Source: Mucilaginibacter sp. UBA5151
GTDB taxonomy: Bacteria; Bacteroidota; Bacteroidia; Sphingobacteriales; Sphingobacteriaceae
Direction: 5' to 3'
Assembly: GCA_002413785.1 (NCBI GenBank)
Contig: DHXR01000028.1
Span: 22,083 to 86,082 of the forward strand
Length of the DNA: 64,000 nt
A program made the translations under genes and the position numbers. Each line of letters begins with the position of its first letter. Within the stretch, counting starts at the first letter, position 1. This document shows positions 50,219 through 59,088 of the stretch, in pieces. Below the pieces are notes generated by a model. The model made no database searches and was not told where the DNA came from. It was given only the letters and a program-made list of their open reading frames with translations.

Positions 50219-51071
50219 CAACATAGTAGTTTTTGGCGCTTCGGGGCAGTTGGGGCAATGTTTTAAATATCTTGCTGAAAAAGAAGGGCTGTCCTCTATA
50301 TTTTTCCCTTCGGAAGCGGAAGCGAACATCCTGGATTATGATGCCTTACAGAAGGTTTTTGAAATCTATAAACCGGCATACTGCATAAATTGCGCGGCTT
50401 ATACCGCTGTTGATAAGGCTGAAGATGATCAGGAAACCGCGCTAAGAGTAAATAAAAATGGTGTTGAGCATTTAGCGCTGCTTTGTGTTGAAAATAATTC
50501 GACGCTCATCCATGTATCTACTGATTTTGTTTTCAAGGGCGACCAATCAACGCCCCGCGATGAAGAAAGTGCGACAGAACCCGTTAATGTTTACGGACAA
50601 ACCAAACTGGAAGGCGAACAAGCGGTGGGTGCATTATTAAATAAGTATTTTATAATACGTACCGGCTGGCTATACTCTGAATATGGTAACAACTTTGTGA
50701 AAACCATGTTAAAGCTTGGCGCCGAAAGGAACGAATTAAAAGTTATTGCTGACCAGGCTGGTACACCAACTTATGCTATTGACTTAGCCGGATGTATTTT
50801 ACAAATTATTAACAGTAAAAGTACGGATTATGGCATTTATCATTACAGTAATGAAGGCATAGCTTCGTGGTATGATTTTGCAAAAGCTATCTTTGATTTG
50901 TCAGGCACCCGGGTAAAAGTGGTTCCGGTTAAAACATCTGAATATGTAACAAAAGCAACCAGGCCTGCGTATTCGGTAATGGACAAAAGTAAAATAAAAA
51001 ATACATTTAATATTGAAATTCCCTATTGGCGTGACAGTTTGTTAACTTGTATCAATATACTGAAACCATAA
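50211..51071 (+). CDS. rfbD: dTDP-4-dehydrorhamnose reductase
   Basis: 286 residues. GASGQLGQCFKYLAEKEGL, Tyr in VYGQTKLEGE (near 127), and WLYSEYGNNFV. It performs the last step of dTDP-L-rhamnose synthesis. rfbB and rfbC are not in the window. It overlaps fcl and is followed by rfbA after 11 bases. Confidence 0.93.
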   Translation: MDNNIVVFGASGQLGQCFKYLAEKEGLSSIFFPSEAEANILDYDALQKVFEIYKPAYCINCAAYTAVDKAEDDQETALRVNKNGVEHLALLCVENNSTLIHVSTDFVFKGDQSTPRDEESATEPVNVYGQTKLEGEQAVGALLNKYFIIRTGWLYSEYGNNFVKTMLKLGAERNELKVIADQAGTPTYAIDLAGCILQIINSKSTDYGIYHYSNEGIASWYDFAKAIFDLSGTRVKVVPVKTSEYVTKATRPAYSVMDKSKIKNTFNIEIPYWRDSLLTCINILKP

Positions 51072-51082
51072 ATAACCACCCT

Positions 51083-51943
51083 ATGAAAGGTATCATTTTA
51101 GCCGGAGGATCAGGTACAAGACTTTACCCGATAACCAGGGCAATAAGCAAACAATTAATGCCTATTTACGATAAACCGATGATTTATTACCCTTTATCGG
51201 TATTGATGCAGGCGGATATCAGGGAAATTTTAATTATTACAACACCCGAGGACAACGAGAGTTTTAAACGCCTGCTTGGTGACGGCAGTGAATTAGGCTG
51301 TAGTTTCAGGTACGCTGTGCAGGAAAAACCAAACGGGCTTGCCCAGGCTTTTGTAATAGGCGAGCAGTTTATAGGCAATGACAAAGTTGCGCTGATATTG
51401 GGTGATAACATTTTTTACGGAACAGGATTTAGTGAGTTGATCCGTAGTTTTAATGATGTTGACGGAGCTGCTATTTTTGCCTACCCGGTTGCCGATCCGG
51501 AGCGGTATGGCGTTGTGGAATTTGATAAGGAATTTAAGGCCTTGTCAATTGAAGAAAAGCCGGTTAAGCCGAAATCAAAGTTCGCAGTACCCGGACTTTA
51601 TTTTTACGATAACAAAGTAATACAAATAGCCAAAGACTTAAAGCCGTCGCCGCGAGGGGAGTATGAAATTACGGACGTTAATAAATTTTACCTGGAACAG
51701 GGTAAATTACACGTTGGCTTGATGGACAGGGGCACAGCATGGCTTGATACGGGTACTTTTGATTCATTAAGTGCTGCTACCGAATATGTAAGGGTAATTG
51801 AAAAGCGGCAGGCTACCAAAATTGGCTGTATTGAAGAAATAGCCTACCGCCGCGGGTTTATTGATGACGGGCAGTTAAAAATACTCGCTGAAAAATATAT
51901 TAAAAGCGGATATGGGATGTATTTAAAAAGTTTGCTACAGTAA
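51083..51943 (+). CDS. rfbA: Glucose-1-phosphate thymidylyltransferase
   Basis: 286 residues from the ATG at 51083; the open frame 12 codons longer starts inside rfbD and is rejected. Family start KGIILAGGSGTRLYPIT, LGDNIFYG (near residue 110), and EEKPVKPKSKFAVPGLYFYD. It makes dTDP-glucose for the rhamnose pathway. Confidence 0.95.
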   Translation: MKGIILAGGSGTRLYPITRAISKQLMPIYDKPMIYYPLSVLMQADIREILIITTPEDNESFKRLLGDGSELGCSFRYAVQEKPNGLAQAFVIGEQFIGNDKVALILGDNIFYGTGFSELIRSFNDVDGAAIFAYPVADPERYGVVEFDKEFKALSIEEKPVKPKSKFAVPGLYFYDNKVIQIAKDLKPSPRGEYEITDVNKFYLEQGKLHVGLMDRGTAWLDTGTFDSLSAATEYVRVIEKRQATKIGCIEEIAYRRGFIDDGQLKILAEKYIKSGYGMYLKSLLQ

Positions 51944-52059
51944 AGTACATTAAGCTTTATAATTTTAGTTTATGGAAAATTTGTAGGATTGATGTGGCTA
52001 TTTGTAGGCTATTAGTTCCCCCTCCTTTTTTAATATTATAAGGTAAACTACGGCTGGTT

Positions 52060-52953
52060 TTATAAAATGTTAACCTTAGCCATTAATTCTGCCGGTTCAT
52101 ACCATCTGATATTTTCGTCTTTGTTAAACCATGTTATCTGTCGTTTTGCAAAGCGGCGGGTATTTTGTTTAATCAGTTCAATAGCCGTATGTAAATCTGT
52201 TTTTCCATCAAAATAATCAAACAGCTCGCTATAGCCAACAGTATTTAGGGCATTTAAATGCCGGTATGGTAATAGTGACCGGACTTCTTCTACCAGGCCC
52301 AGTTTTACCATGGCTTCAACGCGCTGGTTAATTCGCTCATATAAGGCCTTTCTTTCAAGCTTTAACCCAACTTTTATGATACCAAAGGGGCGTTTGTCCG
52401 CACTTGATTTGCGATAGGATGAAAACGGTTTGCCTGTAGTTTCAAAAACTTCAAGCGCCCGTATTACCCGCTGCGGGTTGTTCAGGTCAACGTGCCCGTA
52501 ATAATCAGGGTCGGCAATTTTTAATCTTTCCTGTAAACAGGCAATCCCCTGTTCTTTAAGGTCCTCGTTTAGTCTTTCCCGTAAACCAGGTTTTGTATCG
52601 GGGAATGCATCAAATCCTTCACAAACAGCTTTGATAAATAAGCCCGAACCACCTGCCAAAATAACCACATCATGGATTTTAAACAGGCTATCCAACACGT
52701 CAAGGCATTGTTTTTCGAAGTCGCCTGCTGTAAAATTGTCCGTGATGGACAGCGAATTGATAAAGTAGTGTTTAACCTCCGACAGCTCTTCATTGGTGGG
52801 TTTTGCGGTTCCGATGGACATTTCACGATAAAACTGGCGTGAGTCGGCCGAAACTATAACCGTTTTATAATGCTTTGCCAATTCAATTGCCGCCGCAGTT
52901 TTGCCTGACGCAGTTGGACCGGCAATAACTATGAGTTTTTTTTTTGAGTTCAT
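52060..52953 (-). CDS. miaA: tRNA dimethylallyltransferase
   Basis: 297 residues. P-loop AGPTASGKT (residues 8-16), DSRQFYREMSIGTAKP, and QNTRRFAKRQITWF near the end. MiaA isopentenylates A37 of tRNAs reading UNN codons. It is convergent with rfbA across a 116-bp gap; upstream lies a mirrored-word hairpin. Confidence 0.95.
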   Translation of the reverse strand: MNSKKKLIVIAGPTASGKTAAAIELAKHYKTVIVSADSRQFYREMSIGTAKPTNEELSEVKHYFINSLSITDNFTAGDFEKQCLDVLDSLFKIHDVVILAGGSGLFIKAVCEGFDAFPDTKPGLRERLNEDLKEQGIACLQERLKIADPDYYGHVDLNNPQRVIRALEVFETTGKPFSSYRKSSADKRPFGIIKVGLKLERKALYERINQRVEAMVKLGLVEEVRSLLPYRHLNALNTVGYSELFDYFDGKTDLHTAIELIKQNTRRFAKRQITWFNKDENIRWYEPAELMAKVNIL

Positions 52954-53062
52954 AGCTGATAGTCCCTGGCCGATAGACTATAGACCATGGTGAAATTTAG
53001 TGGAGCCGTCTATTCTTAAAATAATCATTGCAAGCTATGGACTATCGACAATGGTCTATGGA
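52952..53062. repeat. Mirrored-word hairpin between miaA and the pRiA4b-type gene
   Basis: Left arm 52952-52990 with GATAGACTATAGACCATGG; right arm 53033-53062 with CTATGGACTATCGACAATGG. Words GATAGACTATAG/CTATAGTC. Confidence 0.55.
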
Positions 53063-53069
53063 ATAAAAA

Positions 53070-53714
53070 TTAGTAATCGTCACTGTCCGGCAATTTTCCT
53101 TCATCTTCAAATCCATCGTCATCAGCAAATTCATTGCCGAATTCATCTTCCTCGTCATCATCGGTCTTTTTTATCCCAACTTCCTCGCCGGTATCTGTTA
53201 CTTTCGAAAAATCTTCCGTATCCTCTTCACTTAATCCCATTTCATTCAGGAAGTCAAAATCATCACCTTCCGGCGCAGCAATTGGCGTATTTAAAACGTT
53301 ACCAAATTGTTTTGGCGCTTCGCCAACTGATTTTATAACAGCGGGGTAAACAACGCCGGGTGTTTCATCCAGTATGATTTTCATCAGTTCCACATGAAAA
53401 TCAAAAGGACGGTCGAAATTAAATGTGTAGTAAAATTTTTGGTGCGGATCATCAATAAAACTGAGGAGTTTTACCCTGTCCATAAGCGGCACACGCCGGT
53501 CAATCCTTTTTTGGTTTGGCAAATAGGTAATTTCCTCACCCTTTGTCCATTGATCGTTGCTGATGTAAAACGATGATGAATATTCCGGATTATAACCTGT
53601 TGACTGGTGGATTGCACGGTGAAGGTCCTCAAATGTCTGATTGGATTTCACATCAATCTCCCTTATTACATCATCATAATCTTCAAAAGTAATCCTGAAC
53701 CTGTATAGTGCCAT
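53070..53714 (-). CDS. pRiA4b ORF-3-like protein
   Basis: 214 residues. The N-terminal domain (ALYRFRITFEDYDDVIREID, about residues 2-21, and FEDLHRAIHQSTGY) matches the pRiA4b ORF-3 family, first seen in a plasmid and IS1096. The C-terminal third is strongly acidic (DDDEEDEFGNEFADDDGFED). Function is unknown; the acidic tail is probably disordered. Chromosomal copies are common in this phylum, so transfer is not implied. Confidence 0.72.
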   Translation of the reverse strand: MALYRFRITFEDYDDVIREIDVKSNQTFEDLHRAIHQSTGYNPEYSSSFYISNDQWTKGEEITYLPNQKRIDRRVPLMDRVKLLSFIDDPHQKFYYTFNFDRPFDFHVELMKIILDETPGVVYPAVIKSVGEAPKQFGNVLNTPIAAPEGDDFDFLNEMGLSEEDTEDFSKVTDTGEEVGIKKTDDDEEDEFGNEFADDDGFEDEGKLPDSDDY

Positions 53715-53756
53715 TCTTTAGTATGTTTTTACAAAAATAGTAATGTTTTGTTTTTA

Positions 53757-53982
53757 TTTCGGATTTCGGATGTTCAATTTTGGATTTATTTCGATTTCGG
53801 ATTACGTATAATTTCCAAATCAACCACAAAGATCACAAAGGAGGCACAAAGAACACAAAGAGAAATTGCTGAGTTCACTGAGTTTTATTTTTTATTTTAC
53901 CATCATTAGTGAAATTTTAGTGTAGTTAACGGTTTACTGTTATTTTTTAAATTCCGAAATCGAAATTCCGAAATTCGAAATT
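53757..53982. repeat. Mirrored words (TTCGGATTTCGG / AAATTCCGAAAT) and CACAAAG words
   Basis: Left arm 53757-53804 repeats TTTCGGATTTCGGAT. 53822-53862 is a one-sided array of ACCACAAAGATCACAAAG words. Right arm 53949-53982 repeats AAATTCCGAAATCG. The left and right arms pair at a distance. Confidence 0.5.
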
Positions 53983-55387
53983 ATCTCTCCGCAACTTTTA
54001 AGCCAATTTCTTCGCCCTTTCTGATTGTATATTCAATAGCTGCTTCGCGCTCATTCGGGATCTCGCCCTCCAGGATAGCCTCGCGTATCTGGTTTTTAAT
54101 AATTCCCACTTCCCTGCCTTCCTTTATGCCGAATAATTCCATAATATCAATTCCGGTAACGGGCGGCTGCCAGTTTCGCATGCTATCCCGCTCTTCAACA
54201 TCTTTTAATTTTTGTTGGACAAGCTCAAAATTCTGACGGTATTTTTTTACTTTATATTCGTTTTTTGTGGTGATGTCCGCTTTACACAACAACATAAGGC
54301 TTTCAATATCATCACCGGCTTCAAACAACAAGCGCCGCACTGCCGAGTCGGTTACAATGGACTGAGCCAGCACTATAGGCCGTAAATGGAGTTGCACCAT
54401 CTTTTGCACAAACTTCATTTTCTCATTAAGCGGTAGTTTTAACTGGGTAAATATTTTAGGCACCATGCGGGCCCCGCGGTCCTCATGCCCGTGAAACGTC
54501 CAGCCATGTCCCGGTTCAAACCGTTTGGTGGCAGGCTTTGCTATATCATGCAATATAGCGGCCCACCGCAGCCATAGGTCGTCTGTGGCCCCGCAAATAT
54601 TGTCCAGTACCTGCAGCGTGTGATAAAAGTTATCCTTATGCCCTTTGCCATCGATAATTTCCACTCCGTAAAGGGCGGTCATTTGCGGGAATATTTTATG
54701 TAATAACCTGGTATCAAACAAATGGTTAAAACCGACAGATGGCTGCGGCGACAAAATGATTTTGTTCAGCTCATCGCTAATACGTTCCTGGGATATGATG
54801 CTGATCCTGTCTGCATTACTTTTTATGGCGTCAACAGCTATTTCATCTATCCTGAAATTCAGTTGCGAGGCAAACCTGATGGCCCTTAGCATCCGCAGTG
54901 GGTCGTCAGAAAATGTCTCAACCGGGTTAAGCGGCGTCCTGATCAGTTTTTGATTCAGGTCTGCAATGCCGTCAAATGGGTCCAAAAGCTGTCCAAATGT
55001 ATCAGGGTGTAATGAAATGGCCAGCGCATTGATGGTAAAATCACGCCGTTTCTGGTCGTCTTCCAAAGTCCCGTTCTCCACAACAGGTTTCCTGGAATCA
55101 AGCCGGTATGATTCTTTGCGTGCCCCGACAAATTCTATTTCCAGGTCCTGGTATTTGAGCGAGGCTGTGCCAAAGTTTTTGAAAACGGATAATTTAACGT
55201 TCAGTTTTTTTGCCACACTTTCGGCAAATGAGATGCCGTTACCTATAATTACTATGTCGATATCTTTTGAGGGACGGCTTAGGAATAAGTCGCGGACAAA
55301 ACCGCCAATTGCATAAACCTGCAGGTTATGTTCACCGGCCAGCCTGGATAGCGTAGAAAATATGGAATGTTTTAAGTGTTGTTTCAT
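53981..55387 (-). CDS. cca: CCA tRNA nucleotidyltransferase
   Basis: 468 residues. GGFVRDLFLSRPSKDIDIVI (about residues 27-48), the head and body RRDFTINALA, and a C-terminal HD domain (HDIAKPATKRFEPGHGWTFHG). The class II nucleotidyltransferase adds or repairs CCA ends. Most tRNA genes here lack an encoded CCA, so this enzyme is essential in the organism. Confidence 0.93.
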   Translation of the reverse strand: MKQHLKHSIFSTLSRLAGEHNLQVYAIGGFVRDLFLSRPSKDIDIVIIGNGISFAESVAKKLNVKLSVFKNFGTASLKYQDLEIEFVGARKESYRLDSRKPVVENGTLEDDQKRRDFTINALAISLHPDTFGQLLDPFDGIADLNQKLIRTPLNPVETFSDDPLRMLRAIRFASQLNFRIDEIAVDAIKSNADRISIISQERISDELNKIILSPQPSVGFNHLFDTRLLHKIFPQMTALYGVEIIDGKGHKDNFYHTLQVLDNICGATDDLWLRWAAILHDIAKPATKRFEPGHGWTFHGHEDRGARMVPKIFTQLKLPLNEKMKFVQKMVQLHLRPIVLAQSIVTDSAVRRLLFEAGDDIESLMLLCKADITTKNEYKVKKYRQNFELVQQKLKDVEERDSMRNWQPPVTGIDIMELFGIKEGREVGIIKNQIREAILEGEIPNEREAAIEYTIRKGEEIGLKVAER

Positions 55388-55852
55388 TAATTTTTGGATT
55401 TCACTGATTTAATTGTGATTTCACCGATTTCAATTGCTTTGCGTGTTCCAGCGTCTATAAAACTAAATATTAAAAAATTTAACACGGAGATACAAAGAAG
55501 GCACGGAGTTCGCTAAGTTTTAGTGATTCTCAATTTTTATTTTATTTCTCCGTGGTCTTCGTGTCTTCCTGGCGTCCTCCGTCATTAAGTTAAGGAAATT
55601 TAATTCTCCGCCAACGCTTTTTAGCCCCACCTAAATCCTCCCCGGTAGGGAGGACTTAAAAAAAATCAACACAAGCGCAGCTAAAGTCTCCCCAACCGGG
55701 GGAGATTTAGAGGGGGCTAAATCATTAGGATTTCCTTAACTTAATGATATTGTCCTGGCGTCCTCCGTGTTTAAAAATCAACTATGCTTTCTTTATAAAT
55801 AAATTATTTTTACCGAAACATCTGGCCTTATATCAGGCTAATGTCCGACCCT
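55388..55852. repeat. 465-bp intergenic region with a composite element
   Basis: Between cca and tsaC. At 55583-55599 and 55730-55746 is a perfect 17-bp inverted repeat (CATTAAGTTAAGGAAAT). Outside it a 16-base direct repeat (TCCTGGCGTCCTCCGT) occurs at 55567-55582 and 55753-55768. Inside lie the inverted blocks CCCCACCTAAATC / GATTTAGAGGGGG and CTCCCCGG/CCGGGGGAG (about 55621-55720). ACACGGAG/CTCCGTG words lie to the left (55486-55560). No coding frame. Confidence 0.6.
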
Positions 55853-56419
55853 CTACCTCCTAATAAATTCAAAACTGCCGTTGGGCGCTAATCTCATTAT
55901 GGTTGACGGCGTTTTTATTTCCATATCATATTGATCAATATCTACTACATAATCAACGCCGTCAATTATTTCAGGTGCTATCTGGCTAAAATACTGTGGA
56001 AATGGTTTTCCGCTTATATTGGCCGATGTGGATACCAGGGGCTTGCGGAAACGTTGCAGCAGTTGCTGGCAAAATGGATGTTTTGTTATCCTTATGCCGA
56101 TGCTGCCGTCGCTTGCAATTAAGGCCGGAGAAATATTTTTAGCGCCGGGCATTACCAGCGTTAAGGGATTTTCTGCGTATTCAATCAAATCATAAGCCAG
56201 TGGGTTAACTTCACGAATATAGCTTTCCAGCTTGTTTTCGGTGTCCAGCAAAATGATCATGCTTTTAGCTTCATCCCGCTGTTTCAGTTTGTAAATTTTC
56301 TCTACGGCTTCAGTATTTGTAGCATCGCAACCAATTCCCCAAATAGTATCAGTAGGGTAGAGGATGATCCCGCCTTCCTGTATTACCTTTAAAGCTTTTG
56401 CAACTTCATCTTTAAGCAT
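55853..56419 (-). CDS. tsaC: Threonylcarbamoyl-AMP synthase (TsaC/Sua5 family)
   Basis: 188 residues: ILYPTDTIWGIGCDATN (about residues 19-35), KRDEAKSM (residues 47-54 region) and SANISGKPFPQYFSQIAP. It makes the threonylcarbamoyl group of t6A in tRNAs that read ANN codons. Its start lies inside the end of the glycosyltransferase gene, and a -7 box (56424-56431, minus strand) gives it a private promoter. Confidence 0.92.
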   Translation of the reverse strand: MLKDEVAKALKVIQEGGIILYPTDTIWGIGCDATNTEAVEKIYKLKQRDEAKSMIILLDTENKLESYIREVNPLAYDLIEYAENPLTLVMPGAKNISPALIASDGSIGIRITKHPFCQQLLQRFRKPLVSTSANISGKPFPQYFSQIAPEIIDGVDYVVDIDQYDMEIKTPSTIMRLAPNGSFEFIRR

Positions 56420-57401
56420 GGGGCAAATATAAGCTCAATGAATCAATGATCTGCAATTCGTCAATCAATTGCATGCACTTTGGTACGCCGTATAATGTGC
56501 AGGTGTTTTTAACACAGGGCTCGCAGTCAAGTTTGCCATACCGCAAAACGGTCAGTTTTTGTGTATTATAAGGGGCGGTATTATGCTCGTTCCCTGCGCC
56601 AAACAAAACAATGGTGGGTGTGCCCAGGCTATTGGCCAGGTGGGCCGGTCCTGAATCGGTAGTTAATACCGCTACCGAAGCAGCCATCAATTTCACTAAG
56701 CTAACAAGATCAGTTTTTCCGGCAAGGTTTTCTATGCGGTCCCGGTTTTCTTCGCCTTCAATAACCTGGTCGATAAAAACGGACTCTTTTGGTGAGCCAA
56801 TAAAGGTGAAGGTTGTGCCTGTAAATGTGTTGGTCAATAAATTGAGGATGGTTTTAGCTTTTGCAAGGGGCATCCTTCTGGAATCTGCTTCGGAATTGAA
56901 GTTGACCAAAACTCTTTTTTTATTGATTTGATCAGGCTGATTAATGACCAGTTTTACTTGTCTTTCTCCTATCGCGTTGCCGGTGAATTGTTCAAGCAAT
57001 GAAATATACTCATCAACCCGGTGCTCATTTAATGGCTTTTTATAAGTATTGGTCAACAAAATAAAGCTGCCTTCTTTGGCAAAACCAATCCTTTTTTTTG
57101 CGCCCGTGGCGCGGGCCATTACTGCGGAAGATAGAGAAGCCGGCAGGTTAAAAAACAGGTCATATTTTTCAGCCCGTAATTTCTTCCCGAAACGATAGGC
57201 ACCTCTCAGACCTTTGTATTCCTGTTTTGAAAAAGGGTGAATAGTATCAACCCCGGAAATCAGTGTTGCAATATTGCTCAATTCTTTTTTAATAACCACA
57301 TCAACCCTTGCACCGGGAAAAATCTGCTTAACCGCCTCAACAAAAGCGGTACTCATCACAACATCCCCCAGCCAGTTTGGAAGCCTTATCAGTATTTTCA
57401 T
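56412..57401 (-). CDS. Glycosyltransferase family 9 (heptosyltransferase-like)
   Basis: 329 residues from the ATG at 57401; the longer frame continues into the upstream word repeat and is rejected. N-terminal KILIRLPNWLGDVVMSTAF and TTDSGPAHLANSLGTPTIVLFGA (about residues 243-265) are GT9 signatures. The C-terminus carries a Cys cluster (CEPCVKNTC). It adds heptose-like sugars to lipid A-core in the inner membrane; substrate uncertain. It overlaps tsaC by 8 bases. Confidence 0.88.
   Translation of the reverse strand: MKILIRLPNWLGDVVMSTAFVEAVKQIFPGARVDVVIKKELSNIATLISGVDTIHPFSKQEYKGLRGAYRFGKKLRAEKYDLFFNLPASLSSAVMARATGAKKRIGFAKEGSFILLTNTYKKPLNEHRVDEYISLLEQFTGNAIGERQVKLVINQPDQINKKRVLVNFNSEADSRRMPLAKAKTILNLLTNTFTGTTFTFIGSPKESVFIDQVIEGEENRDRIENLAGKTDLVSLVKLMAASVAVLTTDSGPAHLANSLGTPTIVLFGAGNEHNTAPYNTQKLTVLRYGKLDCEPCVKNTCTLYGVPKCMQLIDELQIIDSLSLYLPHA
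56424..56431 (-). promoter_or_regulatory. Internal -7 box of tsaC
   Basis: CAAATATA on the plus strand reads TATATTTG on the minus strand, inside the end of the upstream glycosyltransferase gene and 5 bases before the tsaC ATG. Confidence 0.45.
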
Positions 57402-57500
57402 GGGGTTGGTTGATTGTGTGAATGGTTGATTGTGTGAATAGTTGACTAAGGTTGAAGGCAAAACCAACTACTCACTTAATCCAACTTAATCAACCAATTA
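57402..57500. repeat. Mirrored-word hairpin between dapD and the glycosyltransferase gene
   Basis: Left arm 57402-57452 repeats GGTTGATTGTGTGAAT; right arm 57464-57499 repeats CAACTACTCACTTAATCCAA. The open frame of the glycosyltransferase would extend through the left arm. Confidence 0.55.
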
Positions 57501-58316
57501 CTATACAGCTACATTATTTTCCCTCAAAGCATCGTTCAGGGATGTTTTTTTATCGGTTGATTCTTTGCGTTTACCAATAATTAAAGCGCAGGGTACCTGG
57601 TAATCACCTGCCGGGAATTTCTTGGTGTACGAGCCGGGTATCACCACTGACCGCGCAGGTACTATACCCTTATATTCAATTGGTTTTTCTTTGGTAACAT
57701 CAATGATTTTGGTTGAAGCAGTTAAAACCACATTGGCGCCAAGTACCACCTCAGTTTCCAGGTGAACGCCCTCAACTACTATGGCCCTTGATCCGAGGAA
57801 ACAATTGTCTTCAATAATAACGGGCGATGCCTGCACAGGTTCTAAAACCCCGCCGATACCAACGCCGCCGCTTAAATGAACGTGCTTGCCAATTTGCGCA
57901 CAGGAACCTACCGTAGCCCAGGTATCAACCATGGTGCCTTCATCAACGTAAGCGCCAATATTTACGTACGACGGCATCATAATAACCCCTTTTGCAAGGT
58001 AAGCCCCGTAACGTGCTATAGCATGCGGTACCACACGTACGCCTGTTTTTGCGTAGTCGGTTTTCAACTTCATTTTGTCATGAAAAACAAAAGGCCCTAC
58101 TGATATTTCTTCCATCTGGCGGATCGGGAAATACAATATAACCGCTTTTTTTATCCATTCATTGGTATGCCAGCGATTGCCTATTAGTTCAGCCACCCGT
58201 ATCTGGCCTTTATCCAATTTCTCTATAACTGCCTCAATAGCATTTACATATTCTGTATAACGCAGCAGATTCCTGTCTTCCCAGGCTTCTTCAATTAATT
58301 TTTTCAGGTCTTGCAT
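57501..58316 (-). CDS. dapD: 2,3,4,5-tetrahydropyridine-2,6-dicarboxylate N-succinyltransferase
   Basis: 271 residues. Left-handed beta-helix repeats (VNIGAYVDEGTMVDTWATVG, VHLSGGVGIGGVLEP). DapD acts in the succinylase branch of the lysine and meso-diaminopimelate pathway. The -7 box TAAATTTG (58336-58343, minus) lies 20 bases before the ATG. Confidence 0.95.
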   Translation of the reverse strand: MQDLKKLIEEAWEDRNLLRYTEYVNAIEAVIEKLDKGQIRVAELIGNRWHTNEWIKKAVILYFPIRQMEEISVGPFVFHDKMKLKTDYAKTGVRVVPHAIARYGAYLAKGVIMMPSYVNIGAYVDEGTMVDTWATVGSCAQIGKHVHLSGGVGIGGVLEPVQASPVIIEDNCFLGSRAIVVEGVHLETEVVLGANVVLTASTKIIDVTKEKPIEYKGIVPARSVVIPGSYTKKFPAGDYQVPCALIIGKRKESTDKKTSLNDALRENNVAV

Positions 58317-58335
58317 CAGTAAATAAAACTTTTAG

Positions 58336-58343
58336 CAAATTTA
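58336..58343 (-). promoter_or_regulatory. -7 promoter box of dapD
   Basis: CAAATTTA on the plus strand reads TAAATTTG on the minus strand, an exact match, giving a leader of about 14 bases. Confidence 0.5.
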
Positions 58344-58359
58344 AGAATTTAACACGACG

Positions 58360-58392
58360 AAACTTACGAAGTTTTCAAAACTTCGTAAGTTT
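58360..58392. repeat. Perfect 33-bp palindrome (ACTTACGAAG family)
   Basis: 16-base arms AAACTTACGAAGTTTT (58360-58375) and its complement (58377-58392) around one C. It shares 30 of 31 bases with the palindrome at 28874-28904 (the centre differs). It lies in the 88-bp gap between the divergent dapD and S4 genes, so it is not at a gene end here. Confidence 0.75.
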
Positions 58393-58404
58393 GATCAAAT
58401 AATT

Positions 58405-58809
58405 ATGTCAGAAAAAGAAAAACTAAGAATAGATAAATATTTGTGGGCGATAAGGGTGTTTAAAACCCGTACGCTGGCGTCTGATGCCTGCAAGGCAGGA
58501 AGGGTAAAGCTCGATAACCAAAATATAAAGCCATCACACGAAGTAAAGGTTGGAGAAATTTACCAGGTATCAAAGGGTATCGACCGGAAAGTGCTGAAAG
58601 TTACCGGCTTGCTCGAAAAACGTGTTGAAGCAAAAATAGCAGTTGATTTTTACCAGGATATAACCCCCGTTGAACAAACACTGGCCTTTAAGTCAATGTT
58701 TCAGGCCCCTATATTAAAACGCGACAGGGGGGCTGGCAGGCCGACTAAAAGGGACAGGAGGGAGATAGATGAACTGAAAGATGATTTTTTTGAGAAAGGG
58801 AATGATTAG
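58405..58809 (+). CDS. hslR: S4-domain RNA-binding protein (HslR/Hsp15-like)
   Basis: 134 residues. S4 domain LRIDKYLWAIRVFKTRTLAS (about residues 7-26), with AGRVKLDNQNIKPSHEVK. The C-terminus is basic (RDRGAGRPTKRDRREIDELK). Hsp15 recycles stalled 50S subunits carrying nascent chains. A 33-bp palindrome stands just upstream. Confidence 0.85.
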   Translation: MSEKEKLRIDKYLWAIRVFKTRTLASDACKAGRVKLDNQNIKPSHEVKVGEIYQVSKGIDRKVLKVTGLLEKRVEAKIAVDFYQDITPVEQTLAFKSMFQAPILKRDRGAGRPTKRDRREIDELKDDFFEKGND

Positions 58810-59005
58810 GTTAGTCCCGGAGCCATAGAGAGGGTATTGCTAACATTTAAGTATCAAATTTGCTGAATGTATGGTTTGGGGTTTTTTATGGATTATGGCA
58901 AAGCTGGTTAGTGTTTACAACTTTTTTTATAAAACAGATCAACAGGTACACCAGCCAGATATGTTTTTTAATGGTTGGTTTTTAAAGTCCTTTTCAAAAC
59001 AATTC

Positions 59006-59035
59006 TTGTTTTTTTGATAAAAAGTCCTATTTTTG
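59006..59035 (+). promoter_or_regulatory. Promoter of the surface-polysaccharide operon
   Basis: TTG (59006-59008), 19 bases, TATTTTTG (59028-59035). Spacing and sequence match the phylum consensus. The ATG of the Wza-like gene follows at 59089, with a 50-base leader. Confidence 0.6.
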
Positions 59036-59088
59036 GGCGAAGATCATTTTAAAAAATGACTATTATCTATATCTATCTAACATAAAGT

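Noticed and set aside
53070..53714. IS1096-type transposable element at the pRiA4b-type gene
   Set aside because: No transposase or terminal repeats accompany it; chromosomal copies are common.
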